Positions 36,703 through 45,116 of a stretch of DNA of 50,365 bases are shown one piece after another. The position numbers and the translations under genes were made by a program. The stretch is from Oleidesulfovibrio sp964593925 (lineage in GTDB: Bacteria; Desulfobacterota; Desulfovibrionia; Desulfovibrionales; Desulfovibrionaceae). The notes beneath the pieces were generated by a model. The model ran no database searches, had not been told where the DNA came from, and saw only the letters and a program-made list of their open reading frames with translations. How positions within the stretch are numbered: the stretch's first letter is position 1; the number at the start of each line of letters is the position of its first letter. The DNA is taken from contig CAZQKM010000015.1 in NCBI GenBank assembly GCA_964593925.1, positions 1-50,365 of the forward strand. The letters are read 5' to 3'.

Positions 36703-36888
36703 ACTATTCCTCCCCACCCATGGGGATAATGGCTTTTCAAACATCGGGCTATCATCTGGAGCCTCCACATACGGGCGGTCTTGCCTTGTAAAGCACGCAT
36801 CACCTTTGGCAGGCCCACTTTTGCCGACACTGATTGAGGCAGGCCATACCCAAGGCAACCCACTATATACCGCTGGCAGGCCAGCTAC

Positions 36889-38304
36889 CTAAAACTTCAA
36901 GATATTTTCTGTCTTTGCACGCAGAAAGTCAATGTTGGTACGCATGGCTCCTGCCAAGTTACTACCTTCCAGGGTCATACCGTCCAGCAATACAGTCCCA
37001 CGCTCTTTTGCCTGGGCAAGATTTTCTCCCCACACAATGGCAAGGGCAAGATTGGGGTCAAACTCGGTGGGAATATCATATGGTTTGCCAGTGGGCACAT
37101 GCGTATGCATGGCAAGCCAGTCCTGTTCATCCCAGTGGAAATTTTCAATACGGCCTACCCAGGGAGTGAAACGGTTTTCCGGATCTTCTGCAATGATGCG
37201 GTACTCGATACCCACACCCTCAAAAGTAATATCCTCCTGCATGTACCCCAGCGGCTCTCCAAGTCCCACGCGAATCTGCTCGGCAATGATATCTACTCCG
37301 TTCTTCCCATGAATCCGTGATATAATGGCAGAAACACCATTCTCCACCTGGATTCTCGTATTGACTTCCATCAAAAAAGGGTGGCCCTCACGTGAGACTA
37401 TCCACTCCCAAGTACCCACATTATCGTAACCCACTTTGCGTGCCATGGCCAACGAGTGATTGATGATATCTTCCAACACCTTGTTTGCGTCGAATGAGTA
37501 GGAAAACGAAGACGGATCAAAACCAGGAGCGACTTCCACACGTTTTTGCAGCCCAGTAGACTGGATGGAACAGTTACGCGTACCAAAATGTACCGGATTT
37601 TCTCCGCTTCTATCGGATACGATCTGGACTTCCAAGTGGTTAAAATCATTTACACGCTGCTCAATCAGCACACCCTCATCATTGAACTGACGCTGGGCAT
37701 AATTACGAATACGGCGATACACAGAACGAAACCAGTCAAGGCTGTGCACTTCTTCAATGCCCATGCCTCCCCCGCCTGCAGAAGCCTTTACAAGCACCAA
37801 CGGGCGCTCAATACCCTGTTCCACTTGAAACTCAAAAAGAGTCTGAGCCACTTTTTCGGCTTCCAGTTCATCATAAATCGGCTTGTCAGAACCCGGAACA
37901 GTAGGCACATCCAGGCCACGGGCAAGACGCTTGGTGTTGATCTTGTCTCCCAGCTCACGGATGACACGCCACGAAGGTCCTATAAAAATAAGCCCACGCT
38001 CACGCTCTGACACCCGCCGTGCAAACCGGTAGTCTTCGGCAAAAAAACCGTATCCGGGATGCACCGCTGTTGCACCGGATTCATCAGCCACGGAAAGCAG
38101 CTCATTGGCGTCATGATATGACGAGACGCGAAACAAGCTTTTTTCACCGCCCAATTCACGAGCAATGCGCACATGCCCCGAGTCTGCGTCTTCGGCTGTG
38201 TATACGCACACAAAGCCAAGCCCCAGCTTACAGCAAGCCTGAACTATACGGATGGCAATCTCTCCCCGATTGGCCACCAGCACTTTATGATCAATCTTCT
38301 GCAC
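36889..38304 (-). CDS. accC: Biotin carboxylase subunit of acetyl-CoA carboxylase
   Basis: 471 residues from a GTG at 38304 (a TTG one codon earlier is possible). The N-terminus has KVLVANRGEIAIRIVQACC, then GATAVHPGYGFFAEDYRFA. The ATP-grasp glycine loop is KASAGGGGMGIEEV and FGTRNCSIQSTGLQKRVEVAPG follows. The active-site strand reads EVNTRIQVENGVSAIIS where most family members have EMNTRIQVEHPVTE; the Glu, Asn and Arg are kept but the neighbouring HPVTE is changed. It carboxylates biotin with ATP and bicarbonate. The next gene downstream is the fused carboxyltransferase. Confidence 0.93.
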   Translation of the reverse strand: MQKIDHKVLVANRGEIAIRIVQACCKLGLGFVCVYTAEDADSGHVRIARELGGEKSLFRVSSYHDANELLSVADESGATAVHPGYGFFAEDYRFARRVSERERGLIFIGPSWRVIRELGDKINTKRLARGLDVPTVPGSDKPIYDELEAEKVAQTLFEFQVEQGIERPLVLVKASAGGGGMGIEEVHSLDWFRSVYRRIRNYAQRQFNDEGVLIEQRVNDFNHLEVQIVSDRSGENPVHFGTRNCSIQSTGLQKRVEVAPGFDPSSFSYSFDANKVLEDIINHSLAMARKVGYDNVGTWEWIVSREGHPFLMEVNTRIQVENGVSAIISRIHGKNGVDIIAEQIRVGLGEPLGYMQEDITFEGVGIEYRIIAEDPENRFTPWVGRIENFHWDEQDWLAMHTHVPTGKPYDIPTEFDPNLALAIVWGENLAQAKERGTVLLDGMTLEGSNLAGAMRTNIDFLRAKTENILKF

Positions 38305-38323
38305 CAAATATTCCCCAATCTGT

Positions 38324-38716
38324 TTACGTGTCCCGCTCTTCGTCGGCGGAATCCTTGTTCATCGCAATCTGCTGCTTTTGCACTTCCAGAATAAACTTGT
38401 CCAGCTTTGCTTCTTGGCGTCTGTCCATATCTTCAAAGCAACATCCGAAACCGCCACCTGGCAAGACACGGACCACCCGCGCCTTTATTTTTACGATGTA
38501 GGGTTGCTTGTGGACGTGTAAATCCGCCAAGAACACCTCGCCAAGTTTAAAAGTATGCTCCTTGGCGCATACCAGACATCCGGTGACGCTTATATCTTTG
38601 ACAGACAAAAGCACCCCCCGGGCTTCCTCAAAAATCTCTACTTCCTGCACCTCAGCGCGAAATCCTTGGCGGGCCCCCGCAGAGCCGATCAGGGCAACCT
38701 CCAAGTCTCCTTTCAT
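38324..38716 (-). CDS. PilZ-like domain protein
   Basis: 130 residues, overlap-free but only 5 bases after the motB stop; start ATG at 38716, no strong binding site. A beta-rich core (VLLSVKDISVTGCLVCAKEHTFKLGEV, IVKIKARVVRVLPGGGFGCCFED) fits the PilZ fold, where DxSxxG is the second part of the c-di-GMP motif (here DISVTG). The usual RxxxR of the first part is not obvious, so c-di-GMP binding is uncertain. Position after motAB suggests a link to motility or to the motor brake, as for YcgR-type proteins. Confidence 0.62.
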   Translation of the reverse strand: MKGDLEVALIGSAGARQGFRAEVQEVEIFEEARGVLLSVKDISVTGCLVCAKEHTFKLGEVFLADLHVHKQPYIVKIKARVVRVLPGGGFGCCFEDMDRRQEAKLDKFILEVQKQQIAMNKDSADEERDT

Positions 38717-38721
38717 AATGA

Positions 38722-39459
38722 TCAACTGCCTACCCGCCGCTCAAGACTAAACTCCACACGCCTATTTTTTGCCCGATTGTCCTCACTGCTGTTAGGAAAA
38801 AGCGGTCCCAGGCTACCAAGCCCCGTAGCTGTCAGCCGCTCCGGTTCAATCCCAAATTTCAACAAAAACCGAAGTACACTCACCGCTTGTAATGCAGAAA
38901 CTTCCCAGTTGTCTTTAAAACGGCTTCCCGGAAGCGGACCACTATCGTCAGTGTACCCTCGAATGTTAATGGACTGATCTTTCTTTTTCACAAATAGATC
39001 GGTCATCTCTTGCAACAAAACAGTACCGTTTTCAGAAAGCTCCACCTTATCTTTTTCAAAAAGCAGGGCAGCAGGTATCTTTACGGTAACCACGCCTTCA
39101 TCAAAAACAGCCCCCACCACACCTTCCAATCCTTTACGGTTCAAAAATGTGCGCACATCAGAAAACACTTTGCGCTGTGCTTCGAGAAGCTGCTTTTGCA
39201 AGCGTACGGTTTCCAGCAACACTGCATCATCAGAACGCACGTTGGATGTAAGCAGACTGTCTTTGGTACCCCCAAAGACCTCGCGGACCGAGGTAAAAGA
39301 ATCGGCAAAACGCTGCAAATCAATAACCGACATGGAAAAAAGCAGAATGAAAAAGACAAGCAGCAGGGTGGCAAGATCGGCAAAGGTGATTATCCACTCA
39401 TCAGTACGCTCGTCATCCTCTTCGTCAATTGCGAACACCGGTAATGGCTTATCTGGCAT
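38722..39459 (-). CDS. motB: Flagellar motor protein MotB
   Basis: 245 residues. One membrane helix near residues 24-44, TFADLATLLLVFFILLFSMS, carries the plug/ion-site Asp28. The C-terminal half is an OmpA-like peptidoglycan-binding domain (SINIRGYTDDSGP, NWEVSALQAVSVLRFL, RAKNRRVEFSL). MotB anchors the stator to the wall. The start overlaps the end of motA by 11 bases. Intact, so the host is probably motile, although no other flagellar gene is in the window. Confidence 0.95.
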   Translation of the reverse strand: MPDKPLPVFAIDEEDDERTDEWIITFADLATLLLVFFILLFSMSVIDLQRFADSFTSVREVFGGTKDSLLTSNVRSDDAVLLETVRLQKQLLEAQRKVFSDVRTFLNRKGLEGVVGAVFDEGVVTVKIPAALLFEKDKVELSENGTVLLQEMTDLFVKKKDQSINIRGYTDDSGPLPGSRFKDNWEVSALQAVSVLRFLLKFGIEPERLTATGLGSLGPLFPNSSEDNRAKNRRVEFSLERRVGS

Positions 39460-40204
39460 GCCTGCGCTCCTGCGGCGAAATGAACGACGAAAGCTTTTCG
39501 TAAACCAACCGCGGGTTGTTATTTTCTAATATGGACTTTGCACCCTCAAAAATAATAAACAGGTGCACCTCCTCCTGCAGTGTGCGGGCTTTAAGCTTGC
39601 CGGCAATGGGCAAAAACAGCAAGTTGGCCAAAAGAGCACCATAAAATGTCGTCAAAATCGCGACGGCCATAGCAGGCCCAATGGATGTAGGGTCATCAAG
39701 CTTGGCAAGCATCTGCACAAGCCCAATGAGCGTGCCGATCATACCAAATGCCGGTGCAAATGCACCCAGTCTGTTAAAAACCGCAATAGCCACATTATGA
39801 CGACGTCGCATGGTAGTAATCTCGATCATTACCGTATCTCGTATCAGGTCGTGGTCAGCATTGTCTGCTATGAGCTGGCAGGCCTTTTTCAAAAGCATAT
39901 TTTCCGTCTTGATGTTTTCAAGCGCTGTCAACCCCTCACGACGACTGATTTCTGCCACACGGACCATGGTCTCTACCACTTCATGGGGTTTGACCTCCCG
40001 CGCACCAAACACTCGCAGGCATCCCCTGACGGCCTGCATCACTTCTTCAAAGGGAAATGTCACTAGAATGGCAGCACCGGTTCCACCAAAAACAATCATC
40101 ATACCAGGCACATTGACAAAATCTGCCCAATCCCCCCCCATCAGTATGGCGGAAATGACAAGACCAAAGCCAGCTACGATACCGAAAAGAGTTGCTATAT
40201 CCAT
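39449..40204 (-). CDS. motA: Flagellar motor protein MotA
   Basis: 251 residues with four membrane segments: two near the N-terminus (DIATLFGIVAGFGLVISAIL, and one around MIVFGGTGAAILVTF) and two near FAPAFGMIGTLIGLVQML and IGPAMAVAILTTFYGALLANLLFLP. The cytoplasmic loop between them contacts the rotor. The MotA/TolQ/ExbB proton-channel motif is visible in the third segment. Together with MotB it forms the stator. First gene of the minus-strand block that runs to ssb. Confidence 0.95.
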   Translation of the reverse strand: MDIATLFGIVAGFGLVISAILMGGDWADFVNVPGMMIVFGGTGAAILVTFPFEEVMQAVRGCLRVFGAREVKPHEVVETMVRVAEISRREGLTALENIKTENMLLKKACQLIADNADHDLIRDTVMIEITTMRRRHNVAIAVFNRLGAFAPAFGMIGTLIGLVQMLAKLDDPTSIGPAMAVAILTTFYGALLANLLFLPIAGKLKARTLQEEVHLFIIFEGAKSILENNNPRLVYEKLSSFISPQERRHAR

Positions 40205-40340
40205 GTGCTCAGCCTACACTCCGTAGCCATATACAAAAAGTATAAAAATGTTGTCCCATCATCACGCATCACGATACCGGCAGCGTTATGCGGCTTGCGT
40301 CACTCTCTAGTTCTAAGATGTTAACGTATTCTGGACTGTT

Positions 40341-41171
40341 ATGCAAAACATGAAAAAAACACAAACAGCATCGGAATCATTAAAAAAATATATAGATAAC
40401 TCGCTTGCGCCCAAAACAGGTATCGTGCTCGGCACCGGGCTTGGAAAGCTGGGCAAAAATGTACATGTCCATGCGACTGTACCCTATGATACTATCCCCC
40501 ACTTTCCGCACTCCACAGTAGCCTCACACCAGGGCAGGTTCATTTTAGGAACCCTTGGTGGCAGTTCGGTTATCATGCAACAAGGACGTTGTCACTTATA
40601 CGAGGGCTACTCTCCAGAAGAAGTATGCATGGGCGTACGCACCATGGCGCTGGCAGGCGTTACTACCCTCATCATCACCAACGCGGCAGGTGCACTGAAC
40701 CCGGCCTGGAACCCGGGCGACCTTATGGCCATTACCGACCATATCAACTTTACCGGCAAAAGCCCACTTACCGGGCTAAATAATGACGCCTGGGGAGACC
40801 GCTTCCCCGACATGAGCGCACCATATGACGCCAAGCTTCTGGAGCTGGCCATGGATAAAGCAGCCACCAGCGGCATCCGACTGGAACGGGGGGTCTACCT
40901 TGGCCTGCAAGGGCCGCAGATGGAAACGCCCGCAGAAACACGTATGTATAAAAGTCTAGGGGCTGATGCTGTAGGCATGTCCACTGTACTTGAGGTCATT
41001 GCAGCACGCCACATGGGCTTACGCGTGTTGGGCATATCCTGCCTGACCAACAAAAACCTGCCCGACTGCATGCAGGACGCCCCGCTGGAAGAAGTCCTCC
41101 GGGTTGCCGGGATTGCCGGGGACAAACTGACATCTTTGATTACCGCTGTGGTCGGTGCCCTGCATGAATGA
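40341..41171 (+). CDS. Purine nucleoside phosphorylase (trimeric, PNP type)
   Basis: 276 residues. The N-terminal phosphate motif GIVLGTGLGKLG, HSTVASHQGRF, the loop QGRCHLYEGYSPEEV, TNAAGALNPAWNPGDLM, and GPQMETPAETRMY with VGMSTVLEVIAARHMGLRV are all family landmarks. It splits purine nucleosides with phosphate to free base and ribose-1-phosphate. Asn in SCLTNKNL is the purine-binding residue of 6-oxopurine enzymes, so guanosine/inosine are the likely substrates. Two ATGs near the start (40341, 40350) are possible. Confidence 0.95.
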   Translation: MQNMKKTQTASESLKKYIDNSLAPKTGIVLGTGLGKLGKNVHVHATVPYDTIPHFPHSTVASHQGRFILGTLGGSSVIMQQGRCHLYEGYSPEEVCMGVRTMALAGVTTLIITNAAGALNPAWNPGDLMAITDHINFTGKSPLTGLNNDAWGDRFPDMSAPYDAKLLELAMDKAATSGIRLERGVYLGLQGPQMETPAETRMYKSLGADAVGMSTVLEVIAARHMGLRVLGISCLTNKNLPDCMQDAPLEEVLRVAGIAGDKLTSLITAVVGALHE

Positions 41172-41273
41172 GTCACTTGAGGACCTATCTTTGAAAATCC
41201 CCCCCCCACACACACCATGCTCCCATCCGGTGCATGAAAACCGCATACTACCCACGGGTATGCCAGCACGGCT

Positions 41274-41747
41274 TTAGGGGCTATCAGCAACTTGCTGCCC
41301 TTCCGCATCAAGGGCCTGCCCGGCCTGCTCCAGGTAGCCATATGCTTCATCAAGCAGTCCCTTCACTCCAGCATCCGAGGCAGAAGCCTGCACACCCTCA
41401 AGACGCCGTAAGATGTCTTTCAAGGCAACGCGCTGCAACTCAATGCGCAGGTCGCCCGTCGATACACGCTCCAAATCTTGTTCAAGCTGGCGCACCGTGG
41501 CCTCCAAGACTTGTATCCGCTGCATGGCCTTGGCGGTCTCATCCCCCACTCCAGCAATATGACTGGATAATCCAAAACTAAATATACTGACTACCAATAC
41601 GGCCAGCGCGGACAATACAAGTGCCCATCTATCCGTACTGCACGGTTGCACCCTCTCGTCACAAGCTGTTTCGCAAAATTTTCGAGGGCCTACAGCCTCT
41701 GTATCCGACTCAATGGCTGTGGATGTTCCATTACGATGCTGTGACAT
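41274..41747 (-). CDS. Single-pass membrane protein with coiled coil, unknown
   Basis: 157 residues from an ATG at 41747 (the ATG just before it is equally possible); GAGG lies upstream. One hydrophobic helix (WALVLSALAVLVVSIFSFGL, near residue 43-62) divides a short cytoplasmic N-terminus with three cysteines from a coiled-coil C-terminal half (AMQRIQVLEATVRQLEQDLE, LQRVALKDILRRLEGV) that would be periplasmic. It lies 27 bases after a small conserved gene and is probably co-transcribed. No family recognised. Confidence 0.68.
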   Translation of the reverse strand: MSQHRNGTSTAIESDTEAVGPRKFCETACDERVQPCSTDRWALVLSALAVLVVSIFSFGLSSHIAGVGDETAKAMQRIQVLEATVRQLEQDLERVSTGDLRIELQRVALKDILRRLEGVQASASDAGVKGLLDEAYGYLEQAGQALDAEGQQVADSP

Positions 41748-41773
41748 CATATACACCTCACTAAAATAATTGT

Positions 41774-42028
41774 TCAAATATCGCCATGTTCCATGATCTT
41801 ACGCTCTTCATACGGAGCAAGACGCTTCCTATACCACTCCAACTTCGCGTGCTCCATGGCACTGGAGCACATACTCAAGTTGGAATAGCTTTCTCCCGTT
41901 TTTTCAATAAGCAGTGTCGACAGCTTATATATGCAGTAATTCAGCTCACCCTCATTCTGCACATATTCGGCACATTGGCGCAATAATCCGTCAAAAACTT
42001 CCCTGCGCGATCCTGGTATATACGGCAT
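41774..42028 (-). CDS. Small conserved protein (DUF6899-like)
   Basis: 84 residues from the ATG at 42028, with GGGAGG 6 bases upstream. The pattern MPYIPGSRREVFD, GELNYCIYKLSTLLI and HAKLEWYRKRLAPYEERKI with an ending EHGDI resembles a small family I recall in bacteria and phages (MPYI-start, GELNY, AKxEFYRR, PYEDxKIxxNGD). Its function is unknown. The next gene on the same strand encodes a membrane coiled-coil protein. Confidence 0.72.
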   Translation of the reverse strand: MPYIPGSRREVFDGLLRQCAEYVQNEGELNYCIYKLSTLLIEKTGESYSNLSMCSSAMEHAKLEWYRKRLAPYEERKIMEHGDI

Positions 42029-43004
42029 AATCAACCTCCCTGAAAAGCCCCTTTCATGCACTCTTTAGCTCTGTGTCTGTTCATACCATGAGCCAATCCG
42101 GCGCAAGCATATCCACAGCATTCTCAAAAGACAAACCCGATGGCCGTTGTCAAGCGTTGCATGATTACCAAAGCTAGCGAAAGGCATGTTACCTCTGCCA
42201 TGCTCAGGCGTGATCTGCCCACCCTTTGCAGACGTATTGGCCAGGATCACCGTAACCCTACACAAAAATAAAGACCCCAAAGAGAGTACTGCCTCCTCTA
42301 GCCGCACAAAACGCCAGGCTTGCTCCTGCACCCCTCCTCCCCGATGATTATGATGGGTCCTATCACAATGTACAATGTCACTGTTTCAGACAGGGGGCAA
42401 AAGGATGCCCGGTGCGGGCAGTATCCCCCAACAAGGACAAAGCGTCTCATTTGCCAAAAGCTATTGCTGCGCTTTTGTTACAGTCTCTCCAAAAATGCGT
42501 GCCTGTCGCTGCGTATGGTTGGCATACAAAAAATACACTCACCATGCACCATCCCCTATACAGCGCGCACCCCCAGAACAACGCCCCACGCCTACCGCCA
42601 TTTTAAACGCTTGTGCATCTACCCAACAAGGACACTAACCCAAGGACGCGACCCCTTGGAAAAAAAGCCAAATACAAAAAGGCTACTCCCCACAAAGCCC
42701 CCGTCCATAACTGAAAATTTTTGGTACAATTTACCCCGATACAACCATCAAAAAGCATGGCCTAGCCATGCATATTACCGGACTCATTTCGTACAGGCGT
42801 TTCCTTTTTTGCCCCAAGAAAAACAAAATTGTTGGCATTGCGCTCTAATCCTCTATACCAAGAAGCTTGCCCCATTCCGCGGACTATACTATGCAAACGT
42901 GTCTGCCCTGTCAGCCACTATCCCGGCGTTGCCTCCAGGAGTCCATGCCATGGCGTGTACAGGACGTTTTTCTTTTTTTTTTGCATAGCCCCAAGGACTG
43001 TCAC
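42029..43004. other. Long gene-free stretch upstream of typA
   Basis: About 975 bases without a supported gene. A plus-strand frame of over 200 codons (42320-42988) exists, but its product is rich in Pro, Thr, His and Cys without any familiar pattern, and it has no binding site. A possible typA promoter is TTGGCA (42831-42836) with TATACC (42853-42858), spacing 16. AAGGA precedes the typA GTG. The stretch may hold the remains of a lost gene or an unrecognised RNA. Confidence 0.45.
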
Positions 43005-44846
43005 GTGACCCATACAAAAAATAGCGCACTACGTAATATTGCAATCATCGCACATGTCGACCACGGTAAAACCACTATGGTGGACGCCATGTTCCGCCAA
43101 GCCGGCCTGTTTCGTTCCGGCCAGGATGTTCAAGATCGCATCATGGACAGTATGGACCTTGAACGTGAGCGGGGCATCACCATTGCCGCAAAAAACTGCG
43201 CCGTGCACTGGAACGATGTAAAAATTAATATTATCGACACTCCAGGACACGCCGATTTTGGCGGTGAAGTGGAGCGTTCACTATCCATGGCCAATGGCGC
43301 CATTTTACTTGTGGACGCATCTGAAGGCCCCCTGCCACAAACCCGCTTCGTCCTCAAGAAAACACTGGAAGCAGGGCTTAAAATTATTGTTGTCATTAAC
43401 AAGATAGACAGAAAAGATGCCCGGGTGGAAGAAGTAATCAATGAAGTCTATGACCTGTTCATTGATCTGGACGCCAGTGAAGAACAAATTGAATTTCCTG
43501 TCTTATACGCCATTGGCCGCGACGGCGTGGCCATGCACAGTCTTGAGGCACCCAGGCAGGATCTTGCTCCACTTTTTGAAACCATCCTTGAAGTTGTGCC
43601 CGGCCCGACACACAACCCTGACGAGCCATTTCAGATGCTGGTTTCCGACCTTGCCTATTCCGACTATCTGGGCAGACTTGCCGTGGGACGTATCATCCAC
43701 GGTACAGCTCGGGCCAAAGAAGAAATGCTCTGCATCGGCGAACACGGTCAAACCTCGCTACGCGCCACAAAGTTGCAGGTATACGACGGCCTGTCGCTAC
43801 GTGAGGTAGAGCAGGCAGATGCCGGCGACATTCTCGTACTGGCAGGCATTGAAGAAGTAACCATCGGCGATACTATCTGTACCAAAGCCGCCCCGCGTAC
43901 CCTCAAGCGTATCCATGTGGACGAACCCACCGTAACCATGCGTTTTGCCATAAACAGCTCTCCTCTTGCCGGGCGTGAAGGCACTTTTGTTCAGTCGCGC
44001 AAAATCGGCGAGCGTCTGCAAAGAGAAATGCTGCGCAATGTGGCCATTCGTGTAGAAGAAGCCGACGATAAAGACAGCTATATCGTAAAAGGACGCGGAG
44101 AATTTCAAATGGCCATTCTCATTGAGACCATGCGTCGCGAAGGATTTGAAATCTGTGTAGGTAGACCCGAGGTAATTTTCAAACGAGAAGGTGGTGAGTT
44201 ACTCGAACCCGTGGAGCGACTCTGGGTTGATTGTGACGAGCCGTTTATGGGGGTTGTTACCGAAAAGCTATCTCTGCGCAAAGGGCGCATGGTCAACCTC
44301 ATCAACAATGGTAGCGGACGGGTACGCATGGAGTTTAGCATTCCTTCGCGCAGCCTTATCGGATATCGCGATGAATTTCTGACCGATACCAAAGGAACCG
44401 GTATCATCAACTCGTACCTGGATGGGTATGAACCGTACCGAGGCGACTTTCCTACCCGGCACACCGGATCTATTGTAGCCGACCGTGCAGGCTCCACTGT
44501 GCCGTATGCGCTCTATAACCTTGAGCCCCGTGGGCGTCTGTTTGTATCCGCTGGCGAATCCTGTTACGAAGGTATGGTCATAGGCGAGCACAACAGGGAC
44601 AACGACATTGATGTAAACCCTACCAAAGAAAAAAAGCTTACCAATATGCGTGCATCAGGCAAGGATGAACACGTGGTACTTACTCCGGTAAGGCCCCTTA
44701 CCTTGGAATATGCCCTGCACTTTGTACGTGATGACGAAGTGGTTGAGGTCACTCCCCTGTCTATCCGTTTACGAAAAAAAGAACTGTCAGCCCAAAAACG
44801 CCACTCCGCACAGGGGGCCAAAAAAAAGGTAGCCCTGCAAAAATAG
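43005..44846 (+). CDS. typA: Ribosome-associated GTPase TypA/BipA
   Basis: 613 residues from a GTG at 43005, with AAGGA 8-9 bases upstream; longer frames begin at 42867 but lack support. The G1 motif is AHVDHGKTTMVDAM, then RERGITIAAKN (G2), DTPGHADFGGEVER (G3) and NKIDRKDAR (G4). EF-G-like domains II, III and V follow, then the TypA-specific C-terminus with GRLFVSAGESCYEGMVIGEH and NVNPTKEKKL-like (DVNPTKEKKLTNMRASG). TypA aids 50S assembly, mostly under cold or stress. Length is typical. Confidence 0.96.
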   Translation: MTHTKNSALRNIAIIAHVDHGKTTMVDAMFRQAGLFRSGQDVQDRIMDSMDLERERGITIAAKNCAVHWNDVKINIIDTPGHADFGGEVERSLSMANGAILLVDASEGPLPQTRFVLKKTLEAGLKIIVVINKIDRKDARVEEVINEVYDLFIDLDASEEQIEFPVLYAIGRDGVAMHSLEAPRQDLAPLFETILEVVPGPTHNPDEPFQMLVSDLAYSDYLGRLAVGRIIHGTARAKEEMLCIGEHGQTSLRATKLQVYDGLSLREVEQADAGDILVLAGIEEVTIGDTICTKAAPRTLKRIHVDEPTVTMRFAINSSPLAGREGTFVQSRKIGERLQREMLRNVAIRVEEADDKDSYIVKGRGEFQMAILIETMRREGFEICVGRPEVIFKREGGELLEPVERLWVDCDEPFMGVVTEKLSLRKGRMVNLINNGSGRVRMEFSIPSRSLIGYRDEFLTDTKGTGIINSYLDGYEPYRGDFPTRHTGSIVADRAGSTVPYALYNLEPRGRLFVSAGESCYEGMVIGEHNRDNDIDVNPTKEKKLTNMRASGKDEHVVLTPVRPLTLEYALHFVRDDEVVEVTPLSIRLRKKELSAQKRHSAQGAKKKVALQK

Positions 44847-44886
44847 TATATTTGCGGATGGCGTACACCAAGTGCTGCATGTTTTC

Positions 44887-44909
44887 GGGGGAAGCCTCAG
44901 CTTTCCCCC
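44887..44909 (+). terminator. Hairpin after typA, weak terminator candidate
   Basis: GGGGGAAGC (44887-44895) pairs with GCTTTCCCCC (44900-44909) with one bulge. No T-run follows, so intrinsic termination is doubtful. Confidence 0.4.
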
Positions 44910-45003
44910 AGCTATGAGCGTCAGTCAAAAATAACTGGCACTACTCGGATCCGCATGTGTGCACGTATGTATACAGCTTGCATGTGCCCTTGATGATCAG
45001 TCA

Positions 45004-45031
45004 GCCCTATTGGGTATACCCCCGATAGGGC
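45004..45031. repeat. Nested inverted repeat upstream of the BaiN/YhiN gene
   Basis: GCCCTAT (45004-45010) and ATAGGGC (45025-45031) enclose the inner palindrome GGGTATACCC. The element lies about 86 bases before the next start codon. It may be an operator or an mRNA structure; no regulator family can be named. Confidence 0.45.
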
Positions 45032-45116
45032 ACAAATAAGACAGATTTTATTCTTGACTGTACAGTAGTGGCTCCAGGGTGTCCTGCTGTTATTTTTTGT
45101 ATACCCCAATATTTTT

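Noticed and set aside
36703..36858. Upstream extension of the fused carboxyltransferase frame
   Set aside because: GGAGG lies directly before the ATG at 36702, and the extra residues are not protein-like for this family.
41199..41213. Run of nine Cs followed by CA repeats after the purine nucleoside phosphorylase gene
   Set aside because: Short simple repeat outside any gene; it could affect nothing that I can see and may vary by sequencing error.
42320..42988. Open frame of 222 codons in the gap before typA
   Set aside because: No binding site, odd composition (Pro, Thr, His, Cys), no familiar motif. Kept only as part of the gene-free stretch.
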